From contig NZ_LAYZ01000023.1 in the NCBI RefSeq assembly GCF_000986795.1, forward strand, positions 1-64,000: 64,000 nucleotides of DNA, given 5' to 3'. How positions within the stretch are numbered: position 1 is the stretch's first letter; each line of letters begins with the position of its first letter. Position numbers and translations under genes: made by a program. Of this stretch, positions 18,951-27,637 are shown one piece after another. The stretch comes from Salinicoccus sediminis. Its GTDB lineage: Bacteria; Bacillota; Bacilli; Staphylococcales; Salinicoccaceae. The notes beneath the pieces were generated by a model. It worked only from the letters and a program-made list of their open reading frames with translations, made no database searches and had not been told where the DNA came from.

Positions 18951-19145
18951 ATGAACTTCAAGGAAAGAGGCACTCCTGAACGCGGCATCGACCGCATGCA
19001 AAACGAAGGCGGCGGAGGCTCTGCTCTTAAAGACTTGCTTGAAAGACATCCTGATGAAGAGACTCCCCAAAATACCGATGTCCTTCCGGAAAGTCAGAAG
19101 TCTGAAGAAACCGGCAGGCAGGACGACAGGAAAAACCCCGCCTGA
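18951..19145 (+). CDS. Small hydrophilic protein of unknown function
   Basis: The product has 64 residues, starting at the ATG at 18951 with AAGGAGGGG 6 bases upstream. It is charged and probably disordered, rich in Glu, Arg, Gly and Asp (RMQNEGGGGSALKDLLERHP), with no membrane segment. A TATAAT box at 18924-18929 may serve as its -10; the -35 is poor. A strong terminator follows. I recognise no family. Confidence 0.6.
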   Translation: MNFKERGTPERGIDRMQNEGGGGSALKDLLERHPDEETPQNTDVLPESQKSEETGRQDDRKNPA

Positions 19146-19171
19146 ACAGGCTGATTTTACAGAAGGACGGC

Positions 19172-19218
19172 AAAAAGGACTGGAGACTCTGGTATTGACC
19201 AGGTCTTCAGTCCTTTTT
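19172..19218. terminator. Bidirectional terminator between the small gene and map
   Basis: AAAAAGGACTGGAGAC pairs with GTCTTCAGTCCTTTTT (one G-U) around a 14-base loop, between convergent genes. Confidence 0.88.
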
Positions 19219-19238
19219 GTGTACGTTTTGGTCTGTTA

Positions 19239-20006
<768 letters not shown>

Positions 20007-20100
20007 TTACTTTTAAAAATATGTTTTCAGTTTTTATTATAACAAATTCTTCATGCTATACTGACTATACCGCTTAAATTTAAGAGAAAGAAGTTATGAT

Positions 20101-21117
20101 ATGAGTTTAGATATCCGTAAGATCATTGGACCGCGAATCATAAAGACAGGGATTTCCACTTTCCTCACAGCAGTGATATGCATTGTACTGAATCTGCCAC
20201 CAATATTCGCGGTGATCACGGCAATCGTTACCATAGAACCGACCGCCTACGCTTCTTTGAAAAAGGCATACGTAAGGTTTCCCGCCTCGATCATCGGTGC
20301 ATTTATCGCAGTCGCTTCCCTCTATCTGTTCGGGGAGAGCGCATTGACATATTCACTGGCTGCAACACTGACCATTTTTGTCACCTACAGATTGAAACTC
20401 CATGCCGGCGTCCTCGTCGCTGCCCTCACAGCCGTGGCCATGGTGCCTTCTGTCGGCGATGCGTATTTCTACAATTTCTTTTCACGTCTGGCAACGACTA
20501 CAATCGGCCTGGCTACCAGTACACTGGTCAATTTTTTTATACTGCCGCCGAAATACACAGATCAGATAGAAGAAATGACCAAGGCAACCACCAAAAAGAC
20601 GCATCAGCTGCTCGTCAAAAGGATCCGTGAACTTACAGAAGGCCGATTCGTCTCAAAAAGATCCGAGAAGGAATACAGCAGCATCCAGAAGCAGATTACC
20701 GAGTCCGAAAAACTGCTGAAATATCAGCAGGATGAATTCAAATATCACAGATCCAACCGCAGTGAAATGCGTCTCATGAACCGTCTTGAACGTGAGAGCC
20801 AGTTCAAAAAGCTCTATTTCATCCATGTCGGCAATCTGATCTACCTGCCGGAAAATATAACCATGGACTTCTCTTTCGAGGAGAAGGAGGCGATGGAAGA
20901 CATTGCACGATGCCTCGCGGGCGATCTCTCCACACTGAAAATGACGAATCCATCCATTCGGTCGTTAAGACGCTGTATCAGAAGGATGGACGGGGAAAAT
21001 GACGCTTTCAAAATTCATGTCCTCTATGAAATCATCATCATCTACCAGATGATTGTCCAGCATGAAAGGGCCTCCGGGGAAAATAGAAAGGTGAATACTC
21101 AAATAAAAGCGGATTAA
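20101..21117 (+). CDS. ArAE/FUSC-type membrane protein (second copy)
   Basis: The product has 338 residues. The N-terminal half has about six membrane segments (IIGPRIIKTGISTFLTAVIC, then ITAIVTIEPTAYASLKKAY). The C-terminal half is a charged helical domain (KKTHQLLVKRIRELTEGRF). It is homologous to the gene at 4845-5957 by layout and by the RIIKTG and ILPPKY landmarks. A role in export is inferred from the family only. It converges on dinB with 5 bases between stop codons, and its apparent terminator lies inside dinB. Confidence 0.85.
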   Translation: MSLDIRKIIGPRIIKTGISTFLTAVICIVLNLPPIFAVITAIVTIEPTAYASLKKAYVRFPASIIGAFIAVASLYLFGESALTYSLAATLTIFVTYRLKLHAGVLVAALTAVAMVPSVGDAYFYNFFSRLATTTIGLATSTLVNFFILPPKYTDQIEEMTKATTKKTHQLLVKRIRELTEGRFVSKRSEKEYSSIQKQITESEKLLKYQQDEFKYHRSNRSEMRLMNRLERESQFKKLYFIHVGNLIYLPENITMDFSFEEKEAMEDIARCLAGDLSTLKMTNPSIRSLRRCIRRMDGENDAFKIHVLYEIIIIYQMIVQHERASGENRKVNTQIKAD

Positions 21118-21122
21118 ATGCA

Positions 21123-22190
21123 CTATAGGAAGTCATATATTGTCAGGTTCCGGTATGTCCGCTCTGACAGATGGGAGACTGTCACCCCGATGAGCCTGAT
21201 GGGCTCATCGGGGCTTTTTACATCATGATAGAGCGAATATGCGTAATGGAATATTTCCTCACCACGGAAAATCGGGTTGTCCGTCATCATCTGTTTTGTA
21301 TGCGTGGCATAGTCCGCCGTCTTCGTTTTCACTGTGACGACCCTTCCCGCGAACTGGTGCCTGTCGAGGTTGCGGCTCACTTTCCCGCTCAAAGTCTCAA
21401 GCACCCTCAGAATTTCAGTATCATCATTGATATCATAATTGAAAGTTGTTTCTTTCCCCACTGATTTCCTGATCCTTTCGACTCTGAGCTCCGCTGTACC
21501 GATGCCCCTTGCCTTCTGGTAGAGGCCGGAACCCCGCTTTCCGAACTGCTGGATCAGCTCATCTTCCGGCCAGTTGTAGAGATCCTGTCCTGTGTGTATC
21601 CCCAGGTCTTTCATCTTCTGTTCCGTTACTGTTCCCACCCCCGGGAACTTTCCAATCGGCATCCCGTTCAGCACGTCCTGCACGTTTCCGTAGTGCAGCA
21701 CTGTAGTACCTGCAGGCTTATTCATCCCGGAAGCAATCTTGGCCAGATATTTGTTATAGGAAACACCGCTTGAGGAGGTCAGCTTTGTGGCATCATAGAT
21801 CTCCTTTTGTATGCTGAGGGCAATCGAGCGTGCCGTCCGTTCCCTGGAGACGAGATGGGTGATATCAAGGTAGGCTTCATCAAGCGAGAGCGGTTCAACC
21901 ACCTCGGTGTATTTCAGGAAAATTTCCATGACCGTTTTTGATATTTCCTTATATACCTCGAACCTCGGAGGCAGGTATATGCCGTCCGGACACAGTTTAT
22001 GCGCCTGTTTCGTCGGCATGGCAGAGTGCACGCCGTATTTACGCGCTTCGTAACTGGCAGTGGAGACCACCCCCCTGCTCCATGATTTTCCGCCGACGAT
22101 GACCGGTTTGCCGCGATACTCCGGGTAGTCCCGCTGCTCAACCTGGGCGAAAAATGCATCCATATCAATATGAATAATTCTTCTCTCCAT
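21123..22190 (-). CDS. dinB: DNA polymerase IV (Y family)
   Basis: The product has 355 residues. The ATG at 22190 has AGGTGA just upstream. Y-family catalytic motifs are [12 protein letters not shown] near the N-terminus and [11 protein letters not shown] in the palm, with the HhH region [14 protein letters not shown] and a little-finger domain at the C-terminus. It performs error-prone translesion synthesis. A perfect LexA box overlaps its promoter, so it is an SOS gene here. Confidence 0.96.
   Translation of the reverse strand: MERRIIHIDMDAFFAQVEQRDYPEYRGKPVIVGGKSWSRGVVSTASYEARKYGVHSAMPTKQAHKLCPDGIYLPPRFEVYKEISKTVMEIFLKYTEVVEPLSLDEAYLDITHLVSRERTARSIALSIQKEIYDATKLTSSSGVSYNKYLAKIASGMNKPAGTTVLHYGNVQDVLNGMPIGKFPGVGTVTEQKMKDLGIHTGQDLYNWPEDELIQQFGKRGSGLYQKARGIGTAELRVERIRKSVGKETTFNYDINDDTEILRVLETLSGKVSRNLDRHQFAGRVVTVKTKTADYATHTKQMMTDNPIFRGEEIFHYAYSLYHDVKSPDEPIRLIGVTVSHLSERTYRNLTIYDFL
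21185..21219 (+). terminator. Terminator-like hairpin inside the 3' end of dinB
   Basis: On the plus strand CCCCGATGAGCC, a 5-base loop, then GGCTCATCGGGG is followed by CTTTTTA. It lies 68 bases after the stop of the convergent ArAE gene and within the dinB reading frame, so it could end that transcript. Confidence 0.7.
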
Positions 22191-22223
22191 TTTTCTCACC
22201 TGACATTAATTCTTTATCACTTC

Positions 22224-22252
22224 ATTATAACACAAAAGCGAACTTACGTTCG
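22224..22252 (-). promoter_or_regulatory. LexA (SOS) box and promoter of dinB
   Basis: CGAACTTACGTTCG at 22239-22252 is a perfect match to the Gram-positive LexA/DinR consensus CGAACNNNNGTTCG. On the minus strand it covers the -35 region of a TATAAT -10 box (22224-22229), 34 bases ahead of the dinB ATG. LexA bound here would block the promoter until DNA damage. Confidence 0.88.
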
Positions 22253-22259
22253 CTTTTGT
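22232..22259 (-). terminator. Hairpin after the DUF3267 gene, sharing the LexA box
   Basis: ACAAAAGCGAAC and GTTCGCTTTTGT form a perfect 12-base stem around TTAC immediately after the stop of the upstream minus-strand gene. The LexA box is its core. Confidence 0.6.
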
Positions 22260-22823
22260 TCATCCATTATCAGGCTGTGCTTCATACAGCGTCATGCCGA
22301 CATCCGTATCTTCGGCATATTCCAAATTCCTGTATTTCATCATCAGGTACACATAATAGAAGTCACCCGCGCAGCCGCCTGTGTGTATGGCCAGTATATA
22401 TTTAATGGAAGGATGCAAAAATGCAAACATCAGAAGAAGCAGCAACGCTGTGATTACGATGAATGGCATTAAAATGATGACCATATACTGTTTCCTTGTA
22501 TACACCGAACCCGGTGCTGTGGCATAAAGCATCCCTGATGTGTAGCCGAATTTGATCCGGGAGGACGGGGAAAACAATTTGAAGAACAGCCCGTGTATCC
22601 CTTCGTGTACAGTGAACACCGCAAACAAGAGTGCCAGCGCAAGCAATATTCCACCGAAGGCGATCCGGAACTCCACACCGCCGTCCGCCACCTGAGACAG
22701 GAACGCCCTTCCGTCCACAAAGATTGGTGGTATCAGCATGGCGATGGTGATGACAAGCGAAATCACCGCTATTTTGTTCAGTGTCTTCCTGTCTTCAAAG
22801 ATGTCCAGTACATACTTATCTAT
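22260..22823 (-). CDS. DUF3267 family membrane zincin-like protein
   Basis: A four-helix membrane protein with an HExxH-type motif (VHEGIHGLF) and a later Asp (AGDFYYVY), as in the DUF3267 putative zincin family. Its start is unclear. The only standard start codon is a GTG at 22766 with no ribosome-binding site. The frame stays open upstream and encodes a plausible cytoplasmic lead (KIDKYVLDIFEDRKTLNK). A good site, GGGTGAG, sits 5 to 6 bases before an ATA at 22823. I therefore give 22823 as the likely but unproven start. Proteolytic activity is inferred from the motif. Confidence 0.65.
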   Translation of the reverse strand: MDKYVLDIFEDRKTLNKIAVISLVITIAMLIPPIFVDGRAFLSQVADGGVEFRIAFGGILLALALLFAVFTVHEGIHGLFFKLFSPSSRIKFGYTSGMLYATAPGSVYTRKQYMVIILMPFIVITALLLLLMFAFLHPSIKYILAIHTGGCAGDFYYVYLMMKYRNLEYAEDTDVGMTLYEAQPDNG

Positions 22824-23343
22824 TTTCTCTCACCCTTTCCAGCACGATACCGTAGTGATGCGCTTCGTGTATCTTTGCCAATTTCACTGACTGTATGATA
22901 TTCGGGCAGCCGGCTACCGGATCTGGATATCTGACCCGGTAAAGCGCGTCGCTGTCCAGACCGTCCAAAGTCTTTTTAAGTTTCTCTGTCTCATCTTCAA
23001 GCATCATGCGGAGCTCGCCTTTGGAATATTCCCTCTTCATTTGCGGTACCAGGATGGCCGGTGACTTCATCGTTTCCCCTGCGTATATATTCTCCATATG
23101 CGCGTCATACTCAGCCGGAGATTGACGGTACAGCTTTAAAATTGCACGCGCCGGCGGGTTGTACATACCCGAAAGCATACGGAAATACTTTAAAAGCAGC
23201 CAGCAATGGTAGATCACCTCTCCCACACTCCACTTATCCGGCACGTCTCTTCTGTACAGATCATCATTGAACTCGACGGTGCTGAAATAATCGTTGCGCA
23301 GTGCTTCCAGTTCTTCAAAAATCTCTTCAAGTTCCCTGTGCAT
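22816..23343 (-). CDS. DinB/YfiT-fold putative metal-dependent protein
   Basis: The product has 175 residues. The ATG at 23343 is chosen from GGGAGTGG upstream. The fold appears to be the DinB-like four-helix bundle: an N-terminal KWSVGEVIYHCW motif (first His) and a C-terminal HEAHHYG triad-like motif for metal binding. Some relatives are thiol transferases (bacillithiol-dependent), but substrate specificity cannot be read. It ends where the DUF3267 gene begins, so the two are probably co-transcribed. Confidence 0.7.
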   Translation of the reverse strand: MHRELEEIFEELEALRNDYFSTVEFNDDLYRRDVPDKWSVGEVIYHCWLLLKYFRMLSGMYNPPARAILKLYRQSPAEYDAHMENIYAGETMKSPAILVPQMKREYSKGELRMMLEDETEKLKKTLDGLDSDALYRVRYPDPVAGCPNIIQSVKLAKIHEAHHYGIVLERVRENR

Positions 23344-23371
23344 CGATACCACTCCCTGTATTTTATGGAAC

Positions 23372-24052
23372 TCAGTCCAGAAACTTATAACCGACACCCC
23401 ACACCGTTTCTATGAATTTGGCCTCAGGACTCTCGATCTTTTCCCGGATCTTTCTGATATGGACAGTCACCGTGCTGATATCCCCAACGGCCTCAACACC
23501 CCATAGCCGGTCGAAGAGATGTTCCCTTGAAAAGACCTGATTGGGGTGTGTGGCCAGAAAATTCAGCACATCGAATTCCTTTGCAGTGAGACTGACTGTT
23601 TCACCATAAAGCGTGACCATCCTTGATTCCGCGTCTATGGCCAGACCGTTTGTTTCCGTACTTCCATCTGGTGAATATTTATCTTTTATCCGTTTAAACC
23701 TCGTCAGATGGGATTTCACCCTGGCGACGAGTTCAGTGGGACTGAACGGCTTGACAATGTAATCATCCGCCCCAAGATTCAGCCCCCTTACAATATCGAT
23801 ATCCGATTGTTTGGCTGTCACCATCAGAATCGGCACATCCACTTCATCGCGTATCTTTTTGAGTATTTGAAAGCCATCCATATCCGGCAGCATTATATCC
23901 AGCACAATCAGGTCATAACTTCCGGTATAGATCATACGGACGCCTGCGTTCCCACTCAGTGCGATATCTGCATGGATACCGCCCACTTCCAGATAATCCC
24001 GTTCAATTTCGGCTATGCTCTCATCATCTTCAACAATTAATACCCTTGTCAT
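23372..24052 (-). CDS. OmpR/PhoB-family response regulator
   Basis: The product has 226 residues. The receiver domain has the acidic pair EDDES near the N-terminus, the phospho-acceptor Asp in DLIVLDIMLPDMDG and the Lys in DDYIVKPFS. The winged-helix DNA-binding domain ends in WGVGYKFLD. Its start overlaps the kinase stop by 4 bases (ATGA). It controls an unknown regulon together with the adjacent kinase. Confidence 0.94.
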   Translation of the reverse strand: MTRVLIVEDDESIAEIERDYLEVGGIHADIALSGNAGVRMIYTGSYDLIVLDIMLPDMDGFQILKKIRDEVDVPILMVTAKQSDIDIVRGLNLGADDYIVKPFSPTELVARVKSHLTRFKRIKDKYSPDGSTETNGLAIDAESRMVTLYGETVSLTAKEFDVLNFLATHPNQVFSREHLFDRLWGVEAVGDISTVTVHIRKIREKIESPEAKFIETVWGVGYKFLD

Positions 24053-25140
24053 TTTATACCCCCGCTCAAAGGAAGTCCGACTGTAACCTCTGTACCTCTT
24101 TCCGGCTCGCTTTCAATATCTATATACCCGTCATGGTTCTCTATGATGCTTTTTACAATTGAAAGACCAAGACCGCTGCCCCCTGTATTCTTATTGCGGG
24201 AGGAATCTTCCCTGTAGAATGGCTGGAACACTTTGGACAATGCCTCCCTGCCGATTCCTTTTCCGTTGTCGCTGACTATGACCCGGGCATGATCGTCTGC
24301 AGTACTGAGCTGGACTCGGATACTATGTTTTTCATGCATCCTGTATTTGATACTGTTATTCAGTATGTTCACAAATACCCGGAAAAGCTTCGACCTGTCT
24401 GCCGGAATGATGGTTTCACCTGCAATATTTTCAAACGACAGTTCAATGCCTGACTCCTCCAATTCAAGTTTCATCTCATCAATGATGTGGCTCAAAAGCT
24501 GGTCCAGTCCGATATTTTCGGTAAGAAGTCCAGCACGCCCCTCATCCAACCTGGAAAATAAGGATAACTCGTCAATCAGAGTATCGAGTTCATCCGCTTT
24601 GGCAGCAATCGTCTTCAAATATTTCTCCCTCTTTTCAGGAGTTTTGGCCACGCCGTCTATGAGCCCGTCCACATAGCCCTTCATGGAGGTTACGGGCGTT
24701 CTGAGATCGTGGCCGATACCCGCAATCATGTGTCTTTTTTCTTCTTCATACGTCTCATTCAGTTCTTTCTCCATCTTCAATCTACGGCGCATCTCATCAA
24801 ACTCGCGGGCGAGTGCGGAAATTTCATCCCTTCCTCCGGTCTCCACTTTAACATCAAGGTTCCCCTCCCCCATTTCCTTTGTTGCAGCACTCAGCCTGTC
24901 AAGGGGACTGATGATGCTTCTTGCAAGCATGAGGATGAGCATGGTGTTGATGAGGATGACTGAAAGTACGAAGAGTACAAATCTCACCGTTGTGAATTGA
25001 CCCATGTTTTCTTCATTTATATCCATCCCCGGAGCGATGAAAAATAGATAGCCCAGACTTATTTCAATGACAAAGAAGGCTGACACAGGCAGTATGATCA
25101 GCAGTACACTGGAAAGCGCCAGCCTTTGTTTTATCGTCAT
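24049..25140 (-). CDS. Sensor histidine kinase
   Basis: The product has 363 residues. Two membrane helices (about 9-35 and 48-72) flank a very short external loop (PGMDINEENMGQ). This is followed by a HAMP domain, the phospho-acceptor His in AGIGHDLRTPVTSMKG and the ATP-binding N, G1 and G2 boxes (NILNNSIKY, VSDNGKGIG, GGSGLGLSIVKS). The small external loop suggests intramembrane or envelope sensing, possibly through the small membrane protein encoded just upstream. RBS AGGGAGAG. Confidence 0.94.
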   Translation of the reverse strand: MTIKQRLALSSVLLIILPVSAFFVIEISLGYLFFIAPGMDINEENMGQFTTVRFVLFVLSVILINTMLILMLARSIISPLDRLSAATKEMGEGNLDVKVETGGRDEISALAREFDEMRRRLKMEKELNETYEEEKRHMIAGIGHDLRTPVTSMKGYVDGLIDGVAKTPEKREKYLKTIAAKADELDTLIDELSLFSRLDEGRAGLLTENIGLDQLLSHIIDEMKLELEESGIELSFENIAGETIIPADRSKLFRVFVNILNNSIKYRMHEKHSIRVQLSTADDHARVIVSDNGKGIGREALSKVFQPFYREDSSRNKNTGGSGLGLSIVKSIIENHDGYIDIESEPERGTEVTVGLPLSGGIK

Positions 25141-25161
25141 TGTGAATCTCTCCCTTTTGTA

Positions 25162-25587
25162 CTATCTTATCAACTTGCGTATGATGAATGCCACCCCGCC
25201 GAGCAGAACTCCCATCATTGTACCTGTCACGAGGCTGCTTACCACAGCCGCCGTCCGGGTAACGATTATGCTGATGTAATCCGGAGCGCCTGCGAGATTT
25301 CCCCCGAGTTTCAGCACGTCAGGGAAATAAACAGTCCAGAATATCTGATGAACCAGCGCCAGCATAATGCCAAAGACGATGCCTGCAGCGAGCAGCATCC
25401 TGAATGGATGTGCATCTTCACACCAGACCGCCATCGCAACCCAGATGAGAACCGGAACAAAAACAAACAATGAATTGATAAATGTACCTTCCGTCAACCA
25501 TCCCAAATCATGCAGGACAACGCGCGGCACAGCGAGCAGTGCCAAAAATATAATTCTCCAAAATGATATACCCGTAAATTTTCTCAT
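25162..25587 (-). CDS. Four-helix membrane protein upstream of the two-component system
   Basis: The product has 141 residues with four predicted membrane helices and a central WCEDAHPFRM loop. The ATG at 25587 has AAAGGAG 7 bases upstream; another ATG six bases earlier lies too close to it. It precedes the kinase gene by 21 bases, making a three-gene unit. I recognise no family. The context suggests an accessory sensor or a target of the system. Confidence 0.72.
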   Translation of the reverse strand: MRKFTGISFWRIIFLALLAVPRVVLHDLGWLTEGTFINSLFVFVPVLIWVAMAVWCEDAHPFRMLLAAGIVFGIMLALVHQIFWTVYFPDVLKLGGNLAGAPDYISIIVTRTAAVVSSLVTGTMMGVLLGGVAFIIRKLIR

Positions 25588-25729
25588 GATCATTCTCCTT
25601 TTATTATGCTTTAAACAAAGGATAATCGATGAAAATGATCAAATTCTGAAGTATATATTAAATATTTCTTAAGTTTTCCACATACCATCATTTCAGTTTG
25701 CGTTATAATGTTCCACGGGAGTGATTTAC

Positions 25730-26770
25730 ATGTCAACATACACAATTGTTGGAGGCGGTATTGTGGGTGCCTCCATCGGCTATCATCTTGTGAAGGCAGG
25801 ACATACGGTTACATTGTATGACCGTGCGGATTCCGGGCAGGCCACTGCTGCTTCAGCAGGCATCATCGCCCCATGGATCAGTCAGAAGCGCAATAAGGAC
25901 TGGTACCGGCTGGTGACTGCCGGAGCGAAATACTATCCGGAATTTGTTAAAAAGATTGAAACTGAGACCGGCGTCTCGACCGGGTACAAGCAGGAAGGTG
26001 TACTCTCTTTGTTCAAAGATGATACGGTACTCGAAAAAGGATTCAAACGGATCCATTCGAAGAAGGAAAATGCCCCTGAGATGGGGGAGGTCTATAAAGT
26101 GTCACGGGAAGATGTTAAAAAGATGCATCCCCATCTTACCGACCTCTATCCCGGTGTCTATGTGGAAGGCGGCGGCCAGATAGAGGGAGCCAGCCTGCTG
26201 AAGGCTCTCAAAGCGGGATTCCTCCATCATGGCGGCCGGTGGATCAATGAGGATTTTAACTCAAGTAAGACTGAAGGACTCCTGATCTACGCTTCAGGCG
26301 CCTGGGCCGTCGAGCAGGGCTACGCGCCAAAGATCCGTCACCAGCGTTCCGAAGTGTTCCACTTCGAAGTCGATGAAGCGGAGAAAGTGACGGATACACC
26401 TGTCGTCATGGCGCTCGGGCCCATCTATCTTGTCGAACTCGGTGCAAACAAATATGCAATCGGCACGACGCACACAGAAACTGAAAGTTTCTCCACTGAA
26501 CCCTCCAGGGAAAACTATGACTATTTGAGAGGGCTCGCACAACGGTATTTTCCCGGTTCAAACATCAGAGATATCAGCATGATGGTCGGTCTCAAACCAT
26601 TCGCACGCGATTATATGCCATATATAGGGTATGCCGAAGAGAACGTGTTCATAGTAAACGGTCTCGGCTCTACCGGACTCACAGCAAGCCCGGTGCTCGG
26701 AAGGGAAATCGTAAAGTTCCTGAATGGTGAAGAGACAGAACTTGACTTCGGTGACTATTCATATATCTAA
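25730..26770 (+). CDS. FAD-dependent D-amino-acid/glycine oxidase family protein
   Basis: The product has 346 residues. The N-terminus has the dinucleotide-binding fingerprint TIVGGGIVGASIGYHLVKAG, and the C-terminus the DAO-family segment MVGLKPFARDYMPYIGYAEEN with the FAD-proximal GLGSTGLTASP. It probably oxidises an amino acid or amine, producing peroxide. No thiamine genes lie nearby, so ThiO is not implied. A TATAAT box (25704-25709) lies 20 bases upstream. GGGAG is the ribosome-binding site. Confidence 0.88.
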   Translation: MSTYTIVGGGIVGASIGYHLVKAGHTVTLYDRADSGQATAASAGIIAPWISQKRNKDWYRLVTAGAKYYPEFVKKIETETGVSTGYKQEGVLSLFKDDTVLEKGFKRIHSKKENAPEMGEVYKVSREDVKKMHPHLTDLYPGVYVEGGGQIEGASLLKALKAGFLHHGGRWINEDFNSSKTEGLLIYASGAWAVEQGYAPKIRHQRSEVFHFEVDEAEKVTDTPVVMALGPIYLVELGANKYAIGTTHTETESFSTEPSRENYDYLRGLAQRYFPGSNIRDISMMVGLKPFARDYMPYIGYAEENVFIVNGLGSTGLTASPVLGREIVKFLNGEETELDFGDYSYI

Positions 26771-26772
26771 AT

Positions 26773-26942
26773 GAGGCTGGGGCATAAGTCCTGAAGATAT
26801 AAAAATAATCGATTATACTTTAAAAGCCGGACGTTGGACTTCTGGGGGAATGGCATCTGCGTGAGACTACAGGCTCACACAGATGCCCCGGAAAAGCTAA
26901 CGTCCGGCTTATTTATGACGGGAATAGTATTGTCCCAGCCTC
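26773..26942. repeat. Nested inverted-repeat intergenic element
   Basis: Three concentric inverted repeats span about 170 bases between convergent genes. The outer arms are GAGGCTGGG (26773-26781) and CCCAGCCTC (26934-26942). The middle arms are AAGCCGGACGTT (26824-26835) and AACGTCCGGCTT (26899-26910). The inner arms are GGCATCTGCGTGAG (26852-26865) and CTCACACAGATGCC (26874-26887, one G-U). No reading frame is plausible. It could be a structured RNA, a small miniature repeat, or a large terminator. The outer GAGGCTGGGRCATAA type of end resembles dispersed intergenic repeats in Staphylococcaceae (from memory). Confidence 0.72.
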
Positions 26943-26946
26943 GTTT

Positions 26947-27174
26947 TCATATCAAAGTGATGGTCACGGTAATAACGTAATATATGAGCAATACTGCATT
27001 TATGACGAGCAGTACTGTCGACAATGTATTTTTTCTGAACCTGAAATTCACCGTGCTGAATAAAGTCCCCAGAATCGAGAGCAGGGAATTCAGGACCCAG
27101 ATATACGAAGGTTCGAATAAAACCGCAAGGATGACGACCAGTAATGGAATCACTGCACAGAATATTATCAGCAT
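26947..27174 (-). CDS. Small hydrophobic membrane protein, unknown
   Basis: The product has 75 residues. The ATG at 27174 is preferred because AAGGGGGGAT lies 3-5 bases upstream; an ATG at 27213 has a poorer site. Two membrane helices (LIIFCAVIPLLVVILAVLF and a C-terminal LLVINAVLLIYYVI region) frame a basic loop (FRFRKN). It begins 11 bases after the small gene upstream, so they form a unit. I recognise no family. Confidence 0.65.
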   Translation of the reverse strand: MLIIFCAVIPLLVVILAVLFEPSYIWVLNSLLSILGTLFSTVNFRFRKNTLSTVLLVINAVLLIYYVITVTITLI

Positions 27175-27185
27175 AAGATCCCCCC

Positions 27186-27392
27186 TTATGCGTTCGAACA
27201 GCCGGGTTGCCATTTGCTCCTGAATTCATCAGTAGGCATCGCATGCCTCTTAGCGAAAAATGCCCCCTGCAGTCGCATTTTGATCTCACCGTAATTCATC
27301 AGTTGTGACGGTCCAGTACGGAAAGCCCCCTCATACAGCTTTGCCGGCATTTCAGCAACCTGTTTGAATATTAAATATGGATTGACGGCCAT
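27186..27392 (-). CDS. Small soluble protein, unknown
   Basis: The product has 68 residues and is slightly basic (NPYLIFKQVAEMPAKLYEG, ending FRSKWQPGCSNA). AAGGGGGAAGG lies 4 bases before the ATG, and a promoter is visible at 27464-27492. It is followed closely by the small membrane-protein gene. I do not recognise it. The strong translation signals make it likely to be real. Confidence 0.65.
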   Translation of the reverse strand: MAVNPYLIFKQVAEMPAKLYEGAFRTGPSQLMNYGEIKMRLQGAFFAKRHAMPTDEFRSKWQPGCSNA

Positions 27393-27463
27393 TTAACCTT
27401 CCCCCTTCAAAAGTAAAACAATATTCCTGAAGAACCCCTTTAAACATTTTTTCATCATTCAGA

Positions 27464-27492
27464 ATATTACAGTATTTTCAAAATAAAATCAA
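27464..27492 (-). promoter_or_regulatory. Promoter of the small two-gene unit
   Basis: On the minus strand TTGATT (27487-27492), 17 bases, TAATAT (27464-27469), about 70 bases ahead of the ATG at 27392. Confidence 0.5.
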
Positions 27493-27551
27493 TATGCCGT
27501 CCCCTGCATGCTTCAAATATACCGTGTCTTATCTATTTCAGAAAATTAACT

Positions 27552-27581
27552 TTGAAATCCATGCTCCCTTTGGACTATAAT
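27552..27581 (+). promoter_or_regulatory. Promoter of the 458-residue permease gene
   Basis: TTGAAA (27552-27557), 18 bases, TATAAT (27576-27581), 56 bases before the ATG at 27638. Confidence 0.65.
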
Positions 27582-27637
27582 GGATGGAAATAGTTTAATC
27601 TTGAACGTATCTGGTCCTTGGAAAGAAGGTAGGATAT

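Noticed and set aside
25730-26770. Glycine oxidase ThiO of thiamine synthesis
   Set aside because: No thi genes and no thiamine riboswitch are adjacent, so only the wider D-amino-acid oxidase family is claimed.
26773-26942. Insertion sequence or transposase remnant at the nested repeat
   Set aside because: No transposase-like frame or fragment is present, and no clear target duplication is visible; kept only as a repeat or RNA candidate.
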